Assembly (NCBI RefSeq): GCF_014836635.1
Contig: NZ_JACSQL010000005.1
Location: 186,001-250,000, forward strand
DNA length: 64,000 nt
From: Paenibacillus gallinarum
Lineage (GTDB): Bacteria > Bacillota > Bacilli > Paenibacillales > Paenibacillaceae
Direction: 5' to 3'
In this document: piece after piece, positions 36,258-45,761 of the stretch
Layout: each line of letters opens with the position of its first letter
Numbering within the stretch: the first letter of the stretch is position 1
Translations under genes and position numbers: made by a program
The notes under the pieces: generated by a model
Told to the model about the DNA's origin: nothing
Databases searched by the model: none
Seen by the model: the letters and a program-made list of their open reading frames with translations, nothing else

Positions 36258-36536
36258 ATGTCCCAGCGGATCGGTACCGCCGATAATCTTTTCACCCTTG
36301 CCTACAGAAAGTTATTCTCGCGCTACAAAATCCAGCTTTATGCCTCTCATAATGAAGAGGATTTCCATAAGAAGCTCTTAAATCTCAATGCCCACTATAT
36401 CGATTACAAGACTAATATTGTGGGCACGGGCAAACAGAAGTCCCCTTCCGAAGCCAATACCGTATACGAAATTTATGTCAAAAAAAATGATTATTCACTT
36501 GCAGAGCTCGCCATGAATACAGCAGCACACCGGTAA
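36258..36536 (+). CDS. Small conserved-looking protein of unknown function
   Basis: A 92-residue soluble protein with many charged and aromatic residues, containing TLAYRKLFSRYKIQLYASHN and ending in YVKKNDYSLAELAMNTAAHR. ATG at 36258 lies eight bases after AAAGGAG. A -10-like TATAAT at 36207-36212 precedes it. I do not recognise a family. It stands alone, convergent with the pot operon. Confidence 0.75.
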   Translation: MSQRIGTADNLFTLAYRKLFSRYKIQLYASHNEEDFHKKLLNLNAHYIDYKTNIVGTGKQKSPSEANTVYEIYVKKNDYSLAELAMNTAAHR

Positions 36537-36619
36537 CAAATAAAAGGGATAAATCTGTAGTTCTACAAAGAAACTACGTCGGTTCATCCCTCTCTACTTT
36601 AAAAACAAAGAATAAAAAC

Positions 36620-36653
36620 AAAAAACCTTATCCACATGTGGATAAGGTTTTTT
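36620..36653. terminator. Bidirectional terminator of the pot operon
   Basis: A 34-base perfect palindrome (AAAAAACCTTATCCACA with its complement) gives T-runs on both strands, so it can end potD and the convergent small gene. Confidence 0.88.
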
Positions 36654-36687
36654 GACTATCTATATATACACAGGTTATCCCCACTAT

Positions 36688-37758
36688 TCACTTCGGGTGC
36701 ATTTTGAAGATAAGGAACAGATCATTGTAATGAGCGAGCATTCGTTTGCCAAGGTTATCATAAACCTCGAGCTTTTCCGTCAATTCCTCATTCGGATAGA
36801 AACGTTCATCACTTGAAATTTCTTCGGGAAGAAGTTTCAGCGCCTCAGCATTAGGTGTCGAGTAACCAACATACTCTGCATTGCGCGCAGCATGCTCTGG
36901 ATCTAACATGAAATTGATAAATTGATGTGCACCTTCTATATTGCTCGCTGTCTTAGGAATGACCATGTTATCAAACCACAGATTCGAGCCTTCTTCCGGT
37001 ACCACAAAATCGAGCTTCTCATTCTCATCCATAATCTCCGAAGCATCACCCGACCAAACTAGACCAACCGCACCTTCTTCGCCTGCTAGCAGCATCTTAA
37101 TCTCATCTCCGACGATCGCTTTTACGTTAGGTGTCAGCTTAGACAACTTCGTGAGTGCTTCTTGTAGATGCTCTTCGTTCGTATCATTTAGAGAGTAATG
37201 AAGACTGTTCAGGCCCATCCCGATGACTTCACGAGCTCCGTCCACAAGCAGAATTTGATTCTTCAGACTCGGGTCCCACAGATCGTCCCAACTCTCAAAT
37301 GTAAGATCAGTTAATTCTGGATTATATACAATCCCTACTGTTCCCCAGAAATAAGGAATCGAATACTTGTTACCTTCATCGAAAGAAAGGTTCATGAACC
37401 TGCTATCGATATTTTTAAGGTTCGGGAGCTTCGAATGATCGAGAGGAATCAGCAGATCCTCCTCTTTCATTTTGCTAATTGCATATTCCGAAGGGATCAC
37501 GACATCATAAGTCGTTCCTCCTTGCTGAATTTTGGTCATCATCGCCTCGTTGGAGTCAAACGTCTGATAAACAACCTTCATCCCACTTTCTTCTTCAAAC
37601 TCGGCGATCAGCTCCGGATCAATGTAATCTCCCCAGTTATAAATGGTAAGTGTGTTACCGCCAGAATATCCTGCACTAGAGTTCAGTACCGAGGTAAAAT
37701 ACATGAGGCCAAAAGCCACGATCAGCACAAGACTAAATGTCTGTACCAGTTGCTTCAT
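36688..37758 (-). CDS. potD: PotD-type spermidine/putrescine-binding protein
   Basis: A 356-residue solute-binding protein of the PotD/PotF family, with LTIYNWGDYIDPELIAEFEEE at the mature N-terminus and the conserved YSIPYFWGTVGIVYNPE, SWDDLWDP and QFINFMLDPEHAA segments. It would deliver polyamines to PotB/PotC. The start overlaps the potC stop (ATGA). The N-terminal hydrophobic segment (about 5-24) is not followed by a lipobox cysteine, so the protein is probably membrane-anchored by an uncleaved signal or released, unlike the usual Gram-positive lipoprotein. Confidence 0.93.
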   Translation of the reverse strand: MKQLVQTFSLVLIVAFGLMYFTSVLNSSAGYSGGNTLTIYNWGDYIDPELIAEFEEESGMKVVYQTFDSNEAMMTKIQQGGTTYDVVIPSEYAISKMKEEDLLIPLDHSKLPNLKNIDSRFMNLSFDEGNKYSIPYFWGTVGIVYNPELTDLTFESWDDLWDPSLKNQILLVDGAREVIGMGLNSLHYSLNDTNEEHLQEALTKLSKLTPNVKAIVGDEIKMLLAGEEGAVGLVWSGDASEIMDENEKLDFVVPEEGSNLWFDNMVIPKTASNIEGAHQFINFMLDPEHAARNAEYVGYSTPNAEALKLLPEEISSDERFYPNEELTEKLEVYDNLGKRMLAHYNDLFLIFKMHPK

Positions 37759-38558
37759 GGTCTCAGCCCCTTTCCTTGAAGCTTATTATTGCGTGTATTA
37801 ATGAAGTAGTATCCTACTACCAAGATAATGGTCAGTAAGAACAACAGCGTCGATAACGCATTAATGGACAGTGATACCCCTTGTCTTGCTCTCGAGTAGA
37901 TCTCTATCGATAGCGTTGAGAATCCATTCCCGGTAACAAAGAAAGTAACCGCGAAATCATCCAGTGAATAGGTCAGGGCCATAAAGAAACCAGCAAAAAT
38001 ACCAGGCTTCACAAAAGGTAAAATAACTTTGGTAAGCACCTGCCAACTCGATGCCCCCAGGTCACGTGCAGCATCAATAAGTGTAGGACTCATCTCTTGC
38101 AGCTTAGGCAGTACCATGATCACGACAATCGGTACACTAAACGCAATATGTGATAAGAGCACCGAGCTAAATCCTAACTGGATCCCCAGCATCGTGAAGA
38201 AGATGAGGAATGAAGCACCGATAACTACATCAGGACTTACAATGAGTACATTATTTAGAGACAACAGCGTATTTTTAGTGCGCTTCCGGCGTACTTGATG
38301 AATAGCTAGTGCACCTGCCACCCCCAAGATCGTGGAAGCTACCGCAGATAAAAGCGCGATAACAAAGGTATTGAGCACAATGATCAGCAGCCGCGTATCC
38401 GCGAATACTTCCTCGTACCACTCCAGGGTAAAGCCTTCAAAGTTCTGCATCGTTCCGCCACTGTTGAATGAATAGTAGATCAAATAAAAGATCGGCATGT
38501 ACAGGATGGCAAAAACAATAAACAGATATACATTTGACAGCTTACTATTTCTTCCCAT
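37755..38558 (-). CDS. potC: PotC-type polyamine ABC permease
   Basis: A 267-residue permease with about six membrane helices and the inner-membrane transporter loop [22 protein letters not shown] (EAA motif, about 170-190). ATG at 38558 follows GGGGTG; the longer frame is not preceded by a ribosome site. It overlaps potB by 14 bases and potD by four, so the operon is tightly coupled. Confidence 0.94.
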   Translation of the reverse strand: MGRNSKLSNVYLFIVFAILYMPIFYLIYYSFNSGGTMQNFEGFTLEWYEEVFADTRLLIIVLNTFVIALLSAVASTILGVAGALAIHQVRRKRTKNTLLSLNNVLIVSPDVVIGASFLIFFTMLGIQLGFSSVLLSHIAFSVPIVVIMVLPKLQEMSPTLIDAARDLGASSWQVLTKVILPFVKPGIFAGFFMALTYSLDDFAVTFFVTGNGFSTLSIEIYSRARQGVSLSINALSTLLFLLTIILVVGYYFINTRNNKLQGKGLRP

Positions 38559-39366
38559 GAGGTACACCCCGCTTTCCACGTCCGCTAATAAACATGATGG
38601 CAATCATTATGATGATGAGGAAGACGGCGATCGTTGCTCCCATTCCCCAATCTTGTGTTACTAAGAAATGCTGTTCAATTGCGGTACCGAGGGTGATTAC
38701 CCGGTTTCCGGCAATAAGTCTTGTAATCATAAACAGCGATAAAGCTGGAATAAATACAGCCTGTATCCCTGAACGTACTCCGCTTAATGTCAGCGGAAAA
38801 ATAACACGCCGGAATGTTGTCCATGAAGAAGCCCCCAGATCTCGAGCTGCATAGATAAGGGAAGGATTCAGCTCTTCAAGCGCATTAAAGATCGGCAGAA
38901 TCATAAATGGTATAAAGATATATACGGATACGAAAACAAAGCTAAAATCCGTAAATAGAATCTGCTGCGTACCGATTCCAATCGTTTCGAGTATTGCGTT
39001 GGCAAATCCGTACGTGCCAAACAGACCAATAAATGCATATGCCTTGAGCAAGAGATTAATCCAACTCGGCAAAATAACGAGTAACAACCATAACTGTTTA
39101 TGTTTCGTTTTCGTAAGTAAATAAGCTGTTGGATACGAAATGAGCAATGCAAACACAGTAATCAACAGCGCATACCAGAATGAGCTGAGTGTCATTTTCA
39201 GATATACAGGTGTAAAGAATTTTACGTAATTCTCAAACGTAAATTGACCTTCTACATTGAAGAAGGAGTAATACACAATTAACAGAATCGGAGCAACGAC
39301 GAAGAAAATGATCCAAAACATGTAGGGGATCAGGTAGAAGTTGCGGTTTTTTAAACTACGATTCAT
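38545..39366 (-). CDS. potB: PotB-type polyamine ABC permease
   Basis: A 273-residue permease with about six membrane helices and the EAA loop [22 protein letters not shown] (about 190-212). The start overlaps potA by eleven bases and has AAGGGG upstream. It should form the membrane channel together with PotC. Confidence 0.94.
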   Translation of the reverse strand: MNRSLKNRNFYLIPYMFWIIFFVVAPILLIVYYSFFNVEGQFTFENYVKFFTPVYLKMTLSSFWYALLITVFALLISYPTAYLLTKTKHKQLWLLLVILPSWINLLLKAYAFIGLFGTYGFANAILETIGIGTQQILFTDFSFVFVSVYIFIPFMILPIFNALEELNPSLIYAARDLGASSWTTFRRVIFPLTLSGVRSGIQAVFIPALSLFMITRLIAGNRVITLGTAIEQHFLVTQDWGMGATIAVFLIIIMIAIMFISGRGKRGVPHGKK

Positions 39367-40510
39367 GATTTACCCCTTGAACCTTAGCCTCCGAAATCTT
39401 CTCCGCATCCTCAAGGTTAGATTCATATGATTCCAGTCGCTTATCAAATTCTTCTTCCGTCTCACCAAAGCGCATAACATGAATAGCTTCTGGATCAAAA
39501 TAAAGACCGATTCTTTCACCTACTGTAGCGCGCTTTGTAGAATGTACAAGCCATTCGTTGCCCATATCATCATAACTTGAGATTTCATAGTGCACGCCGC
39601 GGAATAGCTGGGAGTCTACTCTCACCTGAAGTTTTCCTCGCTCAGGTGTTGTGATCTCCAAATCCTCTGGGCGAATTACAATCTCAATCGGTTCGTCAGG
39701 TCTAAGCCCTTGGTCAACACACTCATATGTCTTCCCTGCAAACTCAACTAAGAAATCTTGTTTCATCTTGCCTGCAACAATGTTGGATTCTCCGATAAAA
39801 TCAGCTACAAATCGGTTAATCGGTTCATCGTAAATATCAAGCGGTGTTCCACTTTGCTGAATGACGCCTTCATTAAGTACGAAGATTTCATCTGACATAG
39901 CAAGTGCTTCTTCCTGGTCATGAGTTACAAAAATAAAGGTAATGCCCAGACGTTGCTGAAGTTCACGAAGCTCATATTGCATTTCTGTACGCAATTTGAG
40001 GTCAAGCGCAGACAAAGGCTCGTCCAGCAGAATGATCTCTGGTTCATTAACGATCGCTCTAGCAATCGCTACCCGCTGACGTTGACCGCCAGACATTTCA
40101 GTAATCTCCCGGTTCCCATACCCAGCCAGGTTGACGAAACGAAGAGCGTTTTCCACCTTTTCCTTGACCTCTGCATTTTTCATCTTCTTGATTCGCAGAC
40201 CAAATGCCACGTTCTCAAATACATTCAGATGTGGAAATAATGCATAGTCCTGAAATACGGTGTTTACCTGACGTTCATGTGCAGGAACACGGTTAATAAT
40301 TTTGCCATTAAAATAAATATTTCCTTCGGAAGGCTCCGTAAAGCCTGCAATCAGCCGAAGGATCGTAGTTTTGCCACATCCAGATGGACCCAGCAGCGTA
40401 TAAAATTTACCGCGTTCGATTTCAAAGCTGACCGATTTAAGGATGGGATCATCCTCATCATATCGTTTCGTCACGCTTTCGAACCGGATAATGGAGTCTT
40501 GGTTTATCAT
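39356..40510 (-). CDS. potA: PotA-type polyamine ABC ATPase
   Basis: A 384-residue ATPase with Walker [10 protein letters not shown] (about 40-48), the Q-loop, the signature MSGGQRQR, Walker B IILLDEP and the switch His in [11 protein letters not shown]-terminal TOBE-type regulatory domain (about 240-350) and a long acidic tail follow. AAGGAGG lies about twelve bases before the ATG. It is first in the potABCD operon and energises uptake of spermidine and putrescine. Confidence 0.95.
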   Translation of the reverse strand: MINQDSIIRFESVTKRYDEDDPILKSVSFEIERGKFYTLLGPSGCGKTTILRLIAGFTEPSEGNIYFNGKIINRVPAHERQVNTVFQDYALFPHLNVFENVAFGLRIKKMKNAEVKEKVENALRFVNLAGYGNREITEMSGGQRQRVAIARAIVNEPEIILLDEPLSALDLKLRTEMQYELRELQQRLGITFIFVTHDQEEALAMSDEIFVLNEGVIQQSGTPLDIYDEPINRFVADFIGESNIVAGKMKQDFLVEFAGKTYECVDQGLRPDEPIEIVIRPEDLEITTPERGKLQVRVDSQLFRGVHYEISSYDDMGNEWLVHSTKRATVGERIGLYFDPEAIHVMRFGETEEEFDKRLESYESNLEDAEKISEAKVQGVNHES

Positions 40511-40606
40511 ATGATAGAAAAACCTCCTTTTTCAGGGGATTACCTTGCGCCTTCTAGTTCATTTAAGCATATTAATGCATATCCGTTCGGGCACATGTCG
40601 CAACTT

Positions 40607-40634
40607 ATTATATAGAAATCATCTAATTGCGCAA
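40607..40634 (-). promoter_or_regulatory. Promoter of the pot operon
   Basis: TTGCGC (40634-40629) and TATAAT (40612-40607) with a 16-base spacer on the minus strand, about 97 bases before potA. The rest of the 390-base gap between potA and nos holds AT-rich sequence and the nos terminator. Confidence 0.6.
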
Positions 40635-40773
40635 CCCATTTTTTCATCATTCTATGAAGTTTACTTCTTTCTTCGATATTTTATCCCAAGCTTATTGCTA
40701 AAATTGAGACGGCTATCCAAAAAACGGAATAAAAAGCGGGTTTATAAACTTCAAAATTTGTCTTTACTCCTGC

Positions 40774-40813
40774 AAAAAAGCATCTCCTAAGGTTTATTGA
40801 ACCTCCGAGATGC
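40774..40813 (-). terminator. Terminator of the nitric oxide synthase gene
   Basis: GCATCTC pairs with GAGATGC, with an inner GGTT/AACC stem, followed by TTTTTTGC on the minus strand. Confidence 0.82.
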
Positions 40814-40900
40814 CCTCGTCCCTGCTCTATATATTATTGTACCATTTCATATTCACTTAGCCTACGATTCTATGAATTTACCAAAAAACAATAAAATATT

Positions 40901-42082
40901 CTATCCATGAAATGGACATTTAGCAATTACGGGATTCTTTTCTTTCTTCTGACCGAGCATTTCTTCCAAAACTTTTTCATCCCCATTGTTCGTATAAGGT
41001 GCTGGTTGATGAAAGAAATTTGGCTTCTTCACTTGATTAGAATATGACTTATGAAAAATATGTGTTGTTGCCGGTGACATCGGCGGAATAAGCCAGGTCC
41101 AGTTGCCAGTCACTTCTCTTCCGGCCTCTGCTTCCTTCTCTTCGAACTTTGCCAATTGATTCGCTGCTGTGTGATGGTCCACCATACTTACGCCATTCTT
41201 TCGATAAGAATGAAGTACCGCTACATTCAGCTCCACGAGTGCCTTATCCCGCCACAAACTTGCTTCACTCGTGGTTTCAAGCCCCATAACCTTTGCCACA
41301 GCAGGAAGCTGATTATACCGAAAAGGGTCCGCTAGATTTCTAGCTCCGATCTCCGTTCCCATATACCATCCATTAAAAGGAGCTGCCGGATACTGAATTC
41401 CCCCGATCTCTAGTCTCATATCCGAAATCATAGGCACCGCATACCATCTCAGGCCAAGCAATTCCATCTCAGGATAATCAGGATGCTCTATCTTCACTTC
41501 CATAACAAGATCTTCCGGAATCGGTACATACACAGGCTTATGGCCTGCTATTTCTATGACGAGCGGAAGCACATCATAATTGGTCCCTTTCCCTTTCCAG
41601 CCAAGCTTCATCACTTGTTTGGTGAAGGCGACGGAAGCCGGGTCTCCCACCATGCCGCTGCTCGTTTCATACCCGGCATAACGAATGAGCTGATGGTTCC
41701 AAATGCGGACTGGATCGACTCCTTCTGGCGTTCTTGGGGCAAAAAGAGTAAGCAGAGGAATGACTTTTCCGTGATTGGTAGCTGTACGGATATGCTGAAA
41801 TAAACACTCCGCAACTTCCTCTGCGTTCCTTACATCTCTCGCATCTACAAGCCGTATGGATTGCCACGATAGTCGCCCTATACAACGGTTACTGTTGCGC
41901 CAAGCCAGCTTGATCCCGTACTCCAGCTCCTGCAGGGTATGTCTATACGTCCCTGAATCTTCAATTTCCCGCTGAATGTCAAGAAGCCGGGCTTCTGCCG
42001 CTTCACGGCGAAGACCCAGCTCCTCATAACAAGTGTATATAAATGTGCTTGCTTCTTCCCAAATATAGTTTGTATTTGTCAT
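40901..42082 (-). CDS. nos: Bacterial nitric oxide synthase, oxygenase domain only
   Basis: A 393-residue oxygenase that converts arginine to citrulline and NO with external reductases. The heme-thiolate ligand Cys67 (WRNSNRCIGR) and the arginine-binding Glu244 (FNGWYMGTEIG) are present, and the N-terminal mammalian zinc loop is missing, as in all bacterial enzymes. The C-terminus is about 25-30 residues longer than B. subtilis NOS and ends CPFHG. ATG at 42082 follows GAGGAG. Dps lies immediately upstream on the same strand, 150 bases away. Bacterial NO can protect against oxidative damage, so the neighbourhood is fitting. Confidence 0.95.
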   Translation of the reverse strand: MTNTNYIWEEASTFIYTCYEELGLRREAAEARLLDIQREIEDSGTYRHTLQELEYGIKLAWRNSNRCIGRLSWQSIRLVDARDVRNAEEVAECLFQHIRTATNHGKVIPLLTLFAPRTPEGVDPVRIWNHQLIRYAGYETSSGMVGDPASVAFTKQVMKLGWKGKGTNYDVLPLVIEIAGHKPVYVPIPEDLVMEVKIEHPDYPEMELLGLRWYAVPMISDMRLEIGGIQYPAAPFNGWYMGTEIGARNLADPFRYNQLPAVAKVMGLETTSEASLWRDKALVELNVAVLHSYRKNGVSMVDHHTAANQLAKFEEKEAEAGREVTGNWTWLIPPMSPATTHIFHKSYSNQVKKPNFFHQPAPYTNNGDEKVLEEMLGQKKEKNPVIAKCPFHG

Positions 42083-42238
42083 ACCGATAATCTCCTCATG
42101 TCTACACGTCATACCAGAGAATTCGTCCCAATCTCAGCAGGACTAATGGAATAGTCTCATTATACGGTTCCAGTTCATACAAAACCATCTTTTGGGTCAT
42201 ATGTTCACTTTATATTCACCTAATCGCAAGAAAGGTAA

Positions 42239-42715
42239 TTATTTGCCAAGGAAAGCATTAAGCATCCAAATATGTTTTTGCAGAGTTTCTTGGTTGCCAA
42301 TCATAATATCAGCCGTGCTGTCATCGCCAATTTCTTCTGCTGCTTCTTTACCTTCTTCAAGTACTTCAACCATAGTAGTGAAGTCTTCAACCAAAGCTTG
42401 AACCATTTGTTCTGCTGTTTTGCTGTCAGTTGCTTCTTGAATTGGAGAAAGACTCAGATGTTCTTTCAGTGTAGCAACCGGAGAACCGCCAATAGCAAGC
42501 AAGCGTTCTGCTACAACATCCATATGTCCCGTTACTTCATTATAGAATTCTTCGAATTTCTCGTGCAGGGTGAAGAAGTGAGTTCCTTTTACATACCAGT
42601 GGAAGTTATGAAGTTTCGTGTATAGTACAGACCACCCAGCAATTTGTCGATTTAATGCATCATGCAGTTTTTGTACACCTTGTGATTGGTTTGTTTGATT
42701 GGTTTGAGTTGTCAT
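42239..42715 (-). CDS. dps: Dps-family ferritin-like DNA-protection protein
   Basis: A 158-residue four-helix protein that oxidises Fe2+ with H2O2 and stores iron in a 12-mer. The inter-subunit ferroxidase ligands are His39 and His51 (HNFHWYVKG, FTLHEKFEEFY), Glu55, Asp66 and Glu70 (GHMDVVAERLLAIGG). AAAGGAG precedes the ATG. A near-perfect Per box and an extended -10 lie upstream, matching katA. Confidence 0.95.
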   Translation of the reverse strand: MTTQTNQTNQSQGVQKLHDALNRQIAGWSVLYTKLHNFHWYVKGTHFFTLHEKFEEFYNEVTGHMDVVAERLLAIGGSPVATLKEHLSLSPIQEATDSKTAEQMVQALVEDFTTMVEVLEEGKEAAEEIGDDSTADIMIGNQETLQKHIWMLNAFLGK

Positions 42716-42790
42716 CGTTAGATCTCCTTTTATTTTAAATGTAAGTGAAAAACAATTCTGGTATTGTGATACTTGTCATAGACTTTTAAT

Positions 42791-42805
42791 TTAGACTTAA
42801 TCTAA
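42791..42805 (-). promoter_or_regulatory. PerR box upstream of dps
   Basis: The plus-strand 15-mer TTAGACTTAATCTAA is a 7-1-7 inverted repeat with one mismatch, nearly identical to the katA box, and lies 11 bases downstream of the dps -10. Confidence 0.78.
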
Positions 42806-42816
42806 ATCCTAATATT

Positions 42817-42825
42817 ATTATAGCA
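42817..42825 (-). promoter_or_regulatory. Extended -10 of dps
   Basis: TGCTATAAT on the minus strand; with its CATGC context it matches the katA promoter closely. Confidence 0.65.
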
Positions 42826-42940
42826 TGGTTTTTTGAAAAGGGAAGCTAACTCCTCACATTTACTTAATGAAGATTTGATGAACAGTAACAACAGCGAATT
42901 TCTTTCACTGACAAGGATAGAATGCCCCAACTAGATATAA

Positions 42941-42990
42941 AAAAACATGGAAGAGATATCAGGGAATCACCTGATATCTCTTCCATGTCT
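42941..42990 (-). terminator. Terminator of the HAD phosphatase gene
   Basis: A 19-base stem (ACATGGAAGAGATATCAGG and complement) with a six-base loop, followed by TTTTTTTATA on the minus strand. Confidence 0.9.
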
Positions 42991-42995
42991 TAAAT

Positions 42996-43736
42996 TCACA
43001 CCTTTTGTAGTGCAGCTACGGAAAGCAAGGTATCTGCAATTTCTTGATAATTATGAACTGTAAAATGCGGGCGATGGTCAGATTCGGCTACAGCGTTCCG
43101 GTGATTGAACCAAAGTACGGTCCAGCCTGCTTTTATCGCTCCAACCACATCATTCCGCCATGAGTCGCCTATATAGTAACTGTGCTCAGGAGAAGTTTTT
43201 GTGATGGTATTTACATGCTCAAACAGTCTGACATCAGGTTTGGCATAACCAACTCCGCCGGATACAAAGATCATATTCTCCGGAATGTGACGTTCCACTT
43301 GGAGTGCCTTCAGCTTCTTCTGTTGGTGTTCCGCTGGTCCATTCGTAATTAGACCTACCCTTATTCCTGAATGGGTCAGTGTCTCGATCAGTTCCATAGC
43401 ACCAGGGAAGGGCTGGATCTGAAACTGTCTATTTACATAAGCCGTCTGGGCAGCTTCTGCTTCTATTTCATCGAGGAAAATCCCGAATTCTGCCAAAGCC
43501 AGCATAAAGCGGCGTCTGCGCATATCAGCTAACGCCTCTTCTTCAGGTACAGCAGATAAATTCTTTTCTTCCGATAACAAATCGCTATAATAACGGAAAC
43601 GGTTATAAATATCTTCATAAGGCATATCGTCCGCTAAACCTAGAGCTTCCTGCAAGGCTTCACGAAGTGGTGTTAAATGATCATAGAGTGTGTCATCGAC
43701 ATCAAAAAACACTGCTTTTTGTACGTTCTCAGCCAA
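42996..43736 (-). CDS. HAD-superfamily hydrolase (YjjG/YfnB-like)
   Basis: A 246-residue haloacid-dehalogenase-fold phosphatase with a C1 cap. Motif I is FFDVDDTLYD (about 10-19), motif II LITNG, motif III Lys in YAKPDVRLF and motif IV YIGDSWRNDVVGA. It probably dephosphorylates nucleotides or sugar phosphates; the YjjG group is a 5'-nucleotidase. The start is TTG, seven bases after GAGGAGG. It lies 17 bases after the DUF4261-like gene and is likely co-transcribed. Confidence 0.88.
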   Translation of the reverse strand: MAENVQKAVFFDVDDTLYDHLTPLREALQEALGLADDMPYEDIYNRFRYYSDLLSEEKNLSAVPEEEALADMRRRRFMLALAEFGIFLDEIEAEAAQTAYVNRQFQIQPFPGAMELIETLTHSGIRVGLITNGPAEHQQKKLKALQVERHIPENMIFVSGGVGYAKPDVRLFEHVNTITKTSPEHSYYIGDSWRNDVVGAIKAGWTVLWFNHRNAVAESDHRPHFTVHNYQEIADTLLSVAALQKV

Positions 43737-43753
43737 AAGGTTTCCTCCTCTTA

Positions 43754-44473
43754 CTACATCTCAGTTAACACATAAATGCCGTGTGGATTGTTTATATAAG
43801 AGCTCTCTTCTTGAAAAAAACCTTTCTGATGATGATATTGATACGTGGTCCCATACAATTTGAACTCACTTAACTTATCTTCCGTTCCTTCACTTGCATT
43901 CATCATAAGGTACAGAAACTGGGACATTACCTGCAAGGAGGCATCCGGATCTGTTTCTTTGCTTAGAGCAACATCAGGCAAACCAAACATTTGCATCCCG
44001 CAAGAGTAAAAATAATATTCATCCTGCATATAACTGATCATCGTATTCAGCAATTGATCAAGCCGCGCTTCTTCACCAATCATACTCCACTCTTCCGGAG
44101 TAAATGCTTTATCAGAATTCTCGATTTTGACAGCAACTCCCCCGGATGCCAGCAGCATCTGTACAGGAGCAATCATACGCTGGACCGCTTCGGCAGAACC
44201 CATATAGCCAGACAGATAAACGACCTTTGTATGCTTTTCTACCTTCTGCATCGTCTTGTCCGAGAAATCACCTTTAGAGGATAAATAAAAAGCTTCCGCG
44301 AGTGTTGGATCCTGCTCTTCAATCCTTATTTCAAAAGCACGGTTCCGCTTCGTATCCAGCAAAAGCCCACTGGTAAGAGAATATTCGCCGCGACTCTTTT
44401 TTGTTAACTTTCGTATCAATTTTTCTTCATCTTTCCACTGTCCTGGAATACATAGGACGAGCTTATCATTCAT
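43754..44473 (-). CDS. DUF4261-like protein of unknown function
   Basis: A 239-residue soluble protein opening MNDKLVLCIPGQWKDEEKLI, with GGVAVKIENSDKAFTPEEW in the middle and SCGMQMFGLPDVAL near 170, a segment resembling the DUF4261 signature (GMxxFGxPDxE). ATG at 44473 follows GAAGGG. It precedes the HAD gene by 17 bases in the same direction, so a shared process is plausible. Related proteins occur beside toxin and repeat systems, but nothing of that kind is here. Confidence 0.7.
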   Translation of the reverse strand: MNDKLVLCIPGQWKDEEKLIRKLTKKSRGEYSLTSGLLLDTKRNRAFEIRIEEQDPTLAEAFYLSSKGDFSDKTMQKVEKHTKVVYLSGYMGSAEAVQRMIAPVQMLLASGGVAVKIENSDKAFTPEEWSMIGEEARLDQLLNTMISYMQDEYYFYSCGMQMFGLPDVALSKETDPDASLQVMSQFLYLMMNASEGTEDKLSEFKLYGTTYQYHHQKGFFQEESSYINNPHGIYVLTEM

Positions 44474-44517
44474 CTGTAAATCCCTTCTTCCTCGCCTAAC
44501 CTTACTATATAAACAAA

Positions 44518-44568
44518 CCACTGCCCTTCTTCTAAGCGCTCAGCAGCAACTTGAATGAACGGCAGTGG
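44518..44568 (-). terminator. Terminator of the nucleoside hydrolase gene
   Basis: CCACTGCC pairs with GGCAGTGG across a 35-base loop and is followed by TTTGTTTA on the minus strand. Confidence 0.65.
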
Positions 44569-44619
44569 TTGATATTGCAAAGGTTTTTCTTTATAATCCC
44601 TTGCTTCTATAGATGGAGC

Positions 44620-45570
44620 TTAATATCTTTTTGGCGCTGCTTTTTTGGCTAACTCTGTGAGATAAGAGAAAAATGCATCCGGGTCGGTATCATAGACAAG
44701 ATTAACTGGCTTTCCAGCTGGATCTAAAATGGTGCGCCCCTGGCTTGGTCCATCTGGAATCACGCTGCACTGCACAACTTTGCGCTTCACAAGCTCTTCC
44801 CGTCCTAGCGCTGCTGTGGTGAGGACATCCCACAAATAATAGGTTGAATTAGTCTCGCTGTATACAAGCGGAGGTACTCCCGAATAACAGTTACCAAGGA
44901 AGTCTACGCCTTCATAGCAGCGTTCTTTGGCCCACCGATTACGAACTGCTGGCGTGAGCGGTACTTTGTTCGTACTTTCAAGCGCAACAAGGTCAATCTC
45001 AATCCCTGTCTGCCAAACTTGGTAAGCTGCTTCAGGATCCCAATATACATTCCATTCTGCCGTTCCATCGTGCTCTGGTTCCTGGACGTTCCCTTTTTCA
45101 AAGGTTCCTCCCATCCATACCAGCTTCTCAATCTTCTCTTCAATCTCTGGTGCTTCTTCCAGAGCTCGGGACAGGTCTGTGAGTGGTCCGGTGAATACGA
45201 GAATTGTTTTTTCTTCCGTTTTGCGTATGGTCTCAATAAGATGCTTATGTGCAGGTAATTCAGACAATGGAGCTTCCATCGTTCCGGATTCATTCAATAT
45301 AGGAAGTGCATCAACATAAAAAGAATGGATGCGCCAATCGCTAGGAAACGGATTTTTACCACGAGAATTAGATTTCGATACTTCGACCTGATAAGTGCTG
45401 AAACGATCGATAATTTTACGACTTGCATCCGTGGCTGGTTCCAGATAACCATCTGCCGGAATAATAGACACCCCTGTCACTTCCACGTCATCCATCTGCA
45501 GAAGCATAAACAGTGATACGAGATCATCTACCCCGCCGTCATGATTAAAATATACTTTTCTCTTTGTCAT
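44620..45570 (-). CDS. Nucleoside hydrolase (IunH family)
   Basis: A 316-residue enzyme that cleaves N-glycosidic bonds of nucleosides. The N-terminal Ca2+ site appears as NHDGGVDDLVSL in place of the usual DTDPGxDD, followed by EWNVYWDPEAA (family consensus E-N-x-DP) and DVLTTA near the C-terminus. The changed first motif (His-Asp-Gly-Gly) keeps the two aspartates that hold calcium. AGGGGG lies about eleven bases before the ATG. Substrate preference cannot be assigned. Confidence 0.88.
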   Translation of the reverse strand: MTKRKVYFNHDGGVDDLVSLFMLLQMDDVEVTGVSIIPADGYLEPATDASRKIIDRFSTYQVEVSKSNSRGKNPFPSDWRIHSFYVDALPILNESGTMEAPLSELPAHKHLIETIRKTEEKTILVFTGPLTDLSRALEEAPEIEEKIEKLVWMGGTFEKGNVQEPEHDGTAEWNVYWDPEAAYQVWQTGIEIDLVALESTNKVPLTPAVRNRWAKERCYEGVDFLGNCYSGVPPLVYSETNSTYYLWDVLTTAALGREELVKRKVVQCSVIPDGPSQGRTILDPAGKPVNLVYDTDPDAFFSYLTELAKKAAPKRY

Positions 45571-45693
45571 GTGTGAAAAATCCCCCTGCTAGTCTTATCT
45601 ATTTGGTGTGAAACCTTACCTCATATGTTCTCATCTTAAGTCTTAACAAAGTGCAAATGCAACCATTCCTCCTCTGAAAATCAACAGGAAATA

Positions 45694-45740
45694 GAAAAAA
45701 GAGGTATGTCAGCAAATTCAATATCTGCTAACACACCCCT
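45694..45740 (-). terminator. Terminator of the MMPL gene
   Basis: GGTGTGTTAGCA pairs with TGCTGACATACC (two G-U pairs), followed by TCTTTTTTC on the minus strand. Confidence 0.78.
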
Positions 45741-45761
45741 TCATATCGTTATTATCCAATA

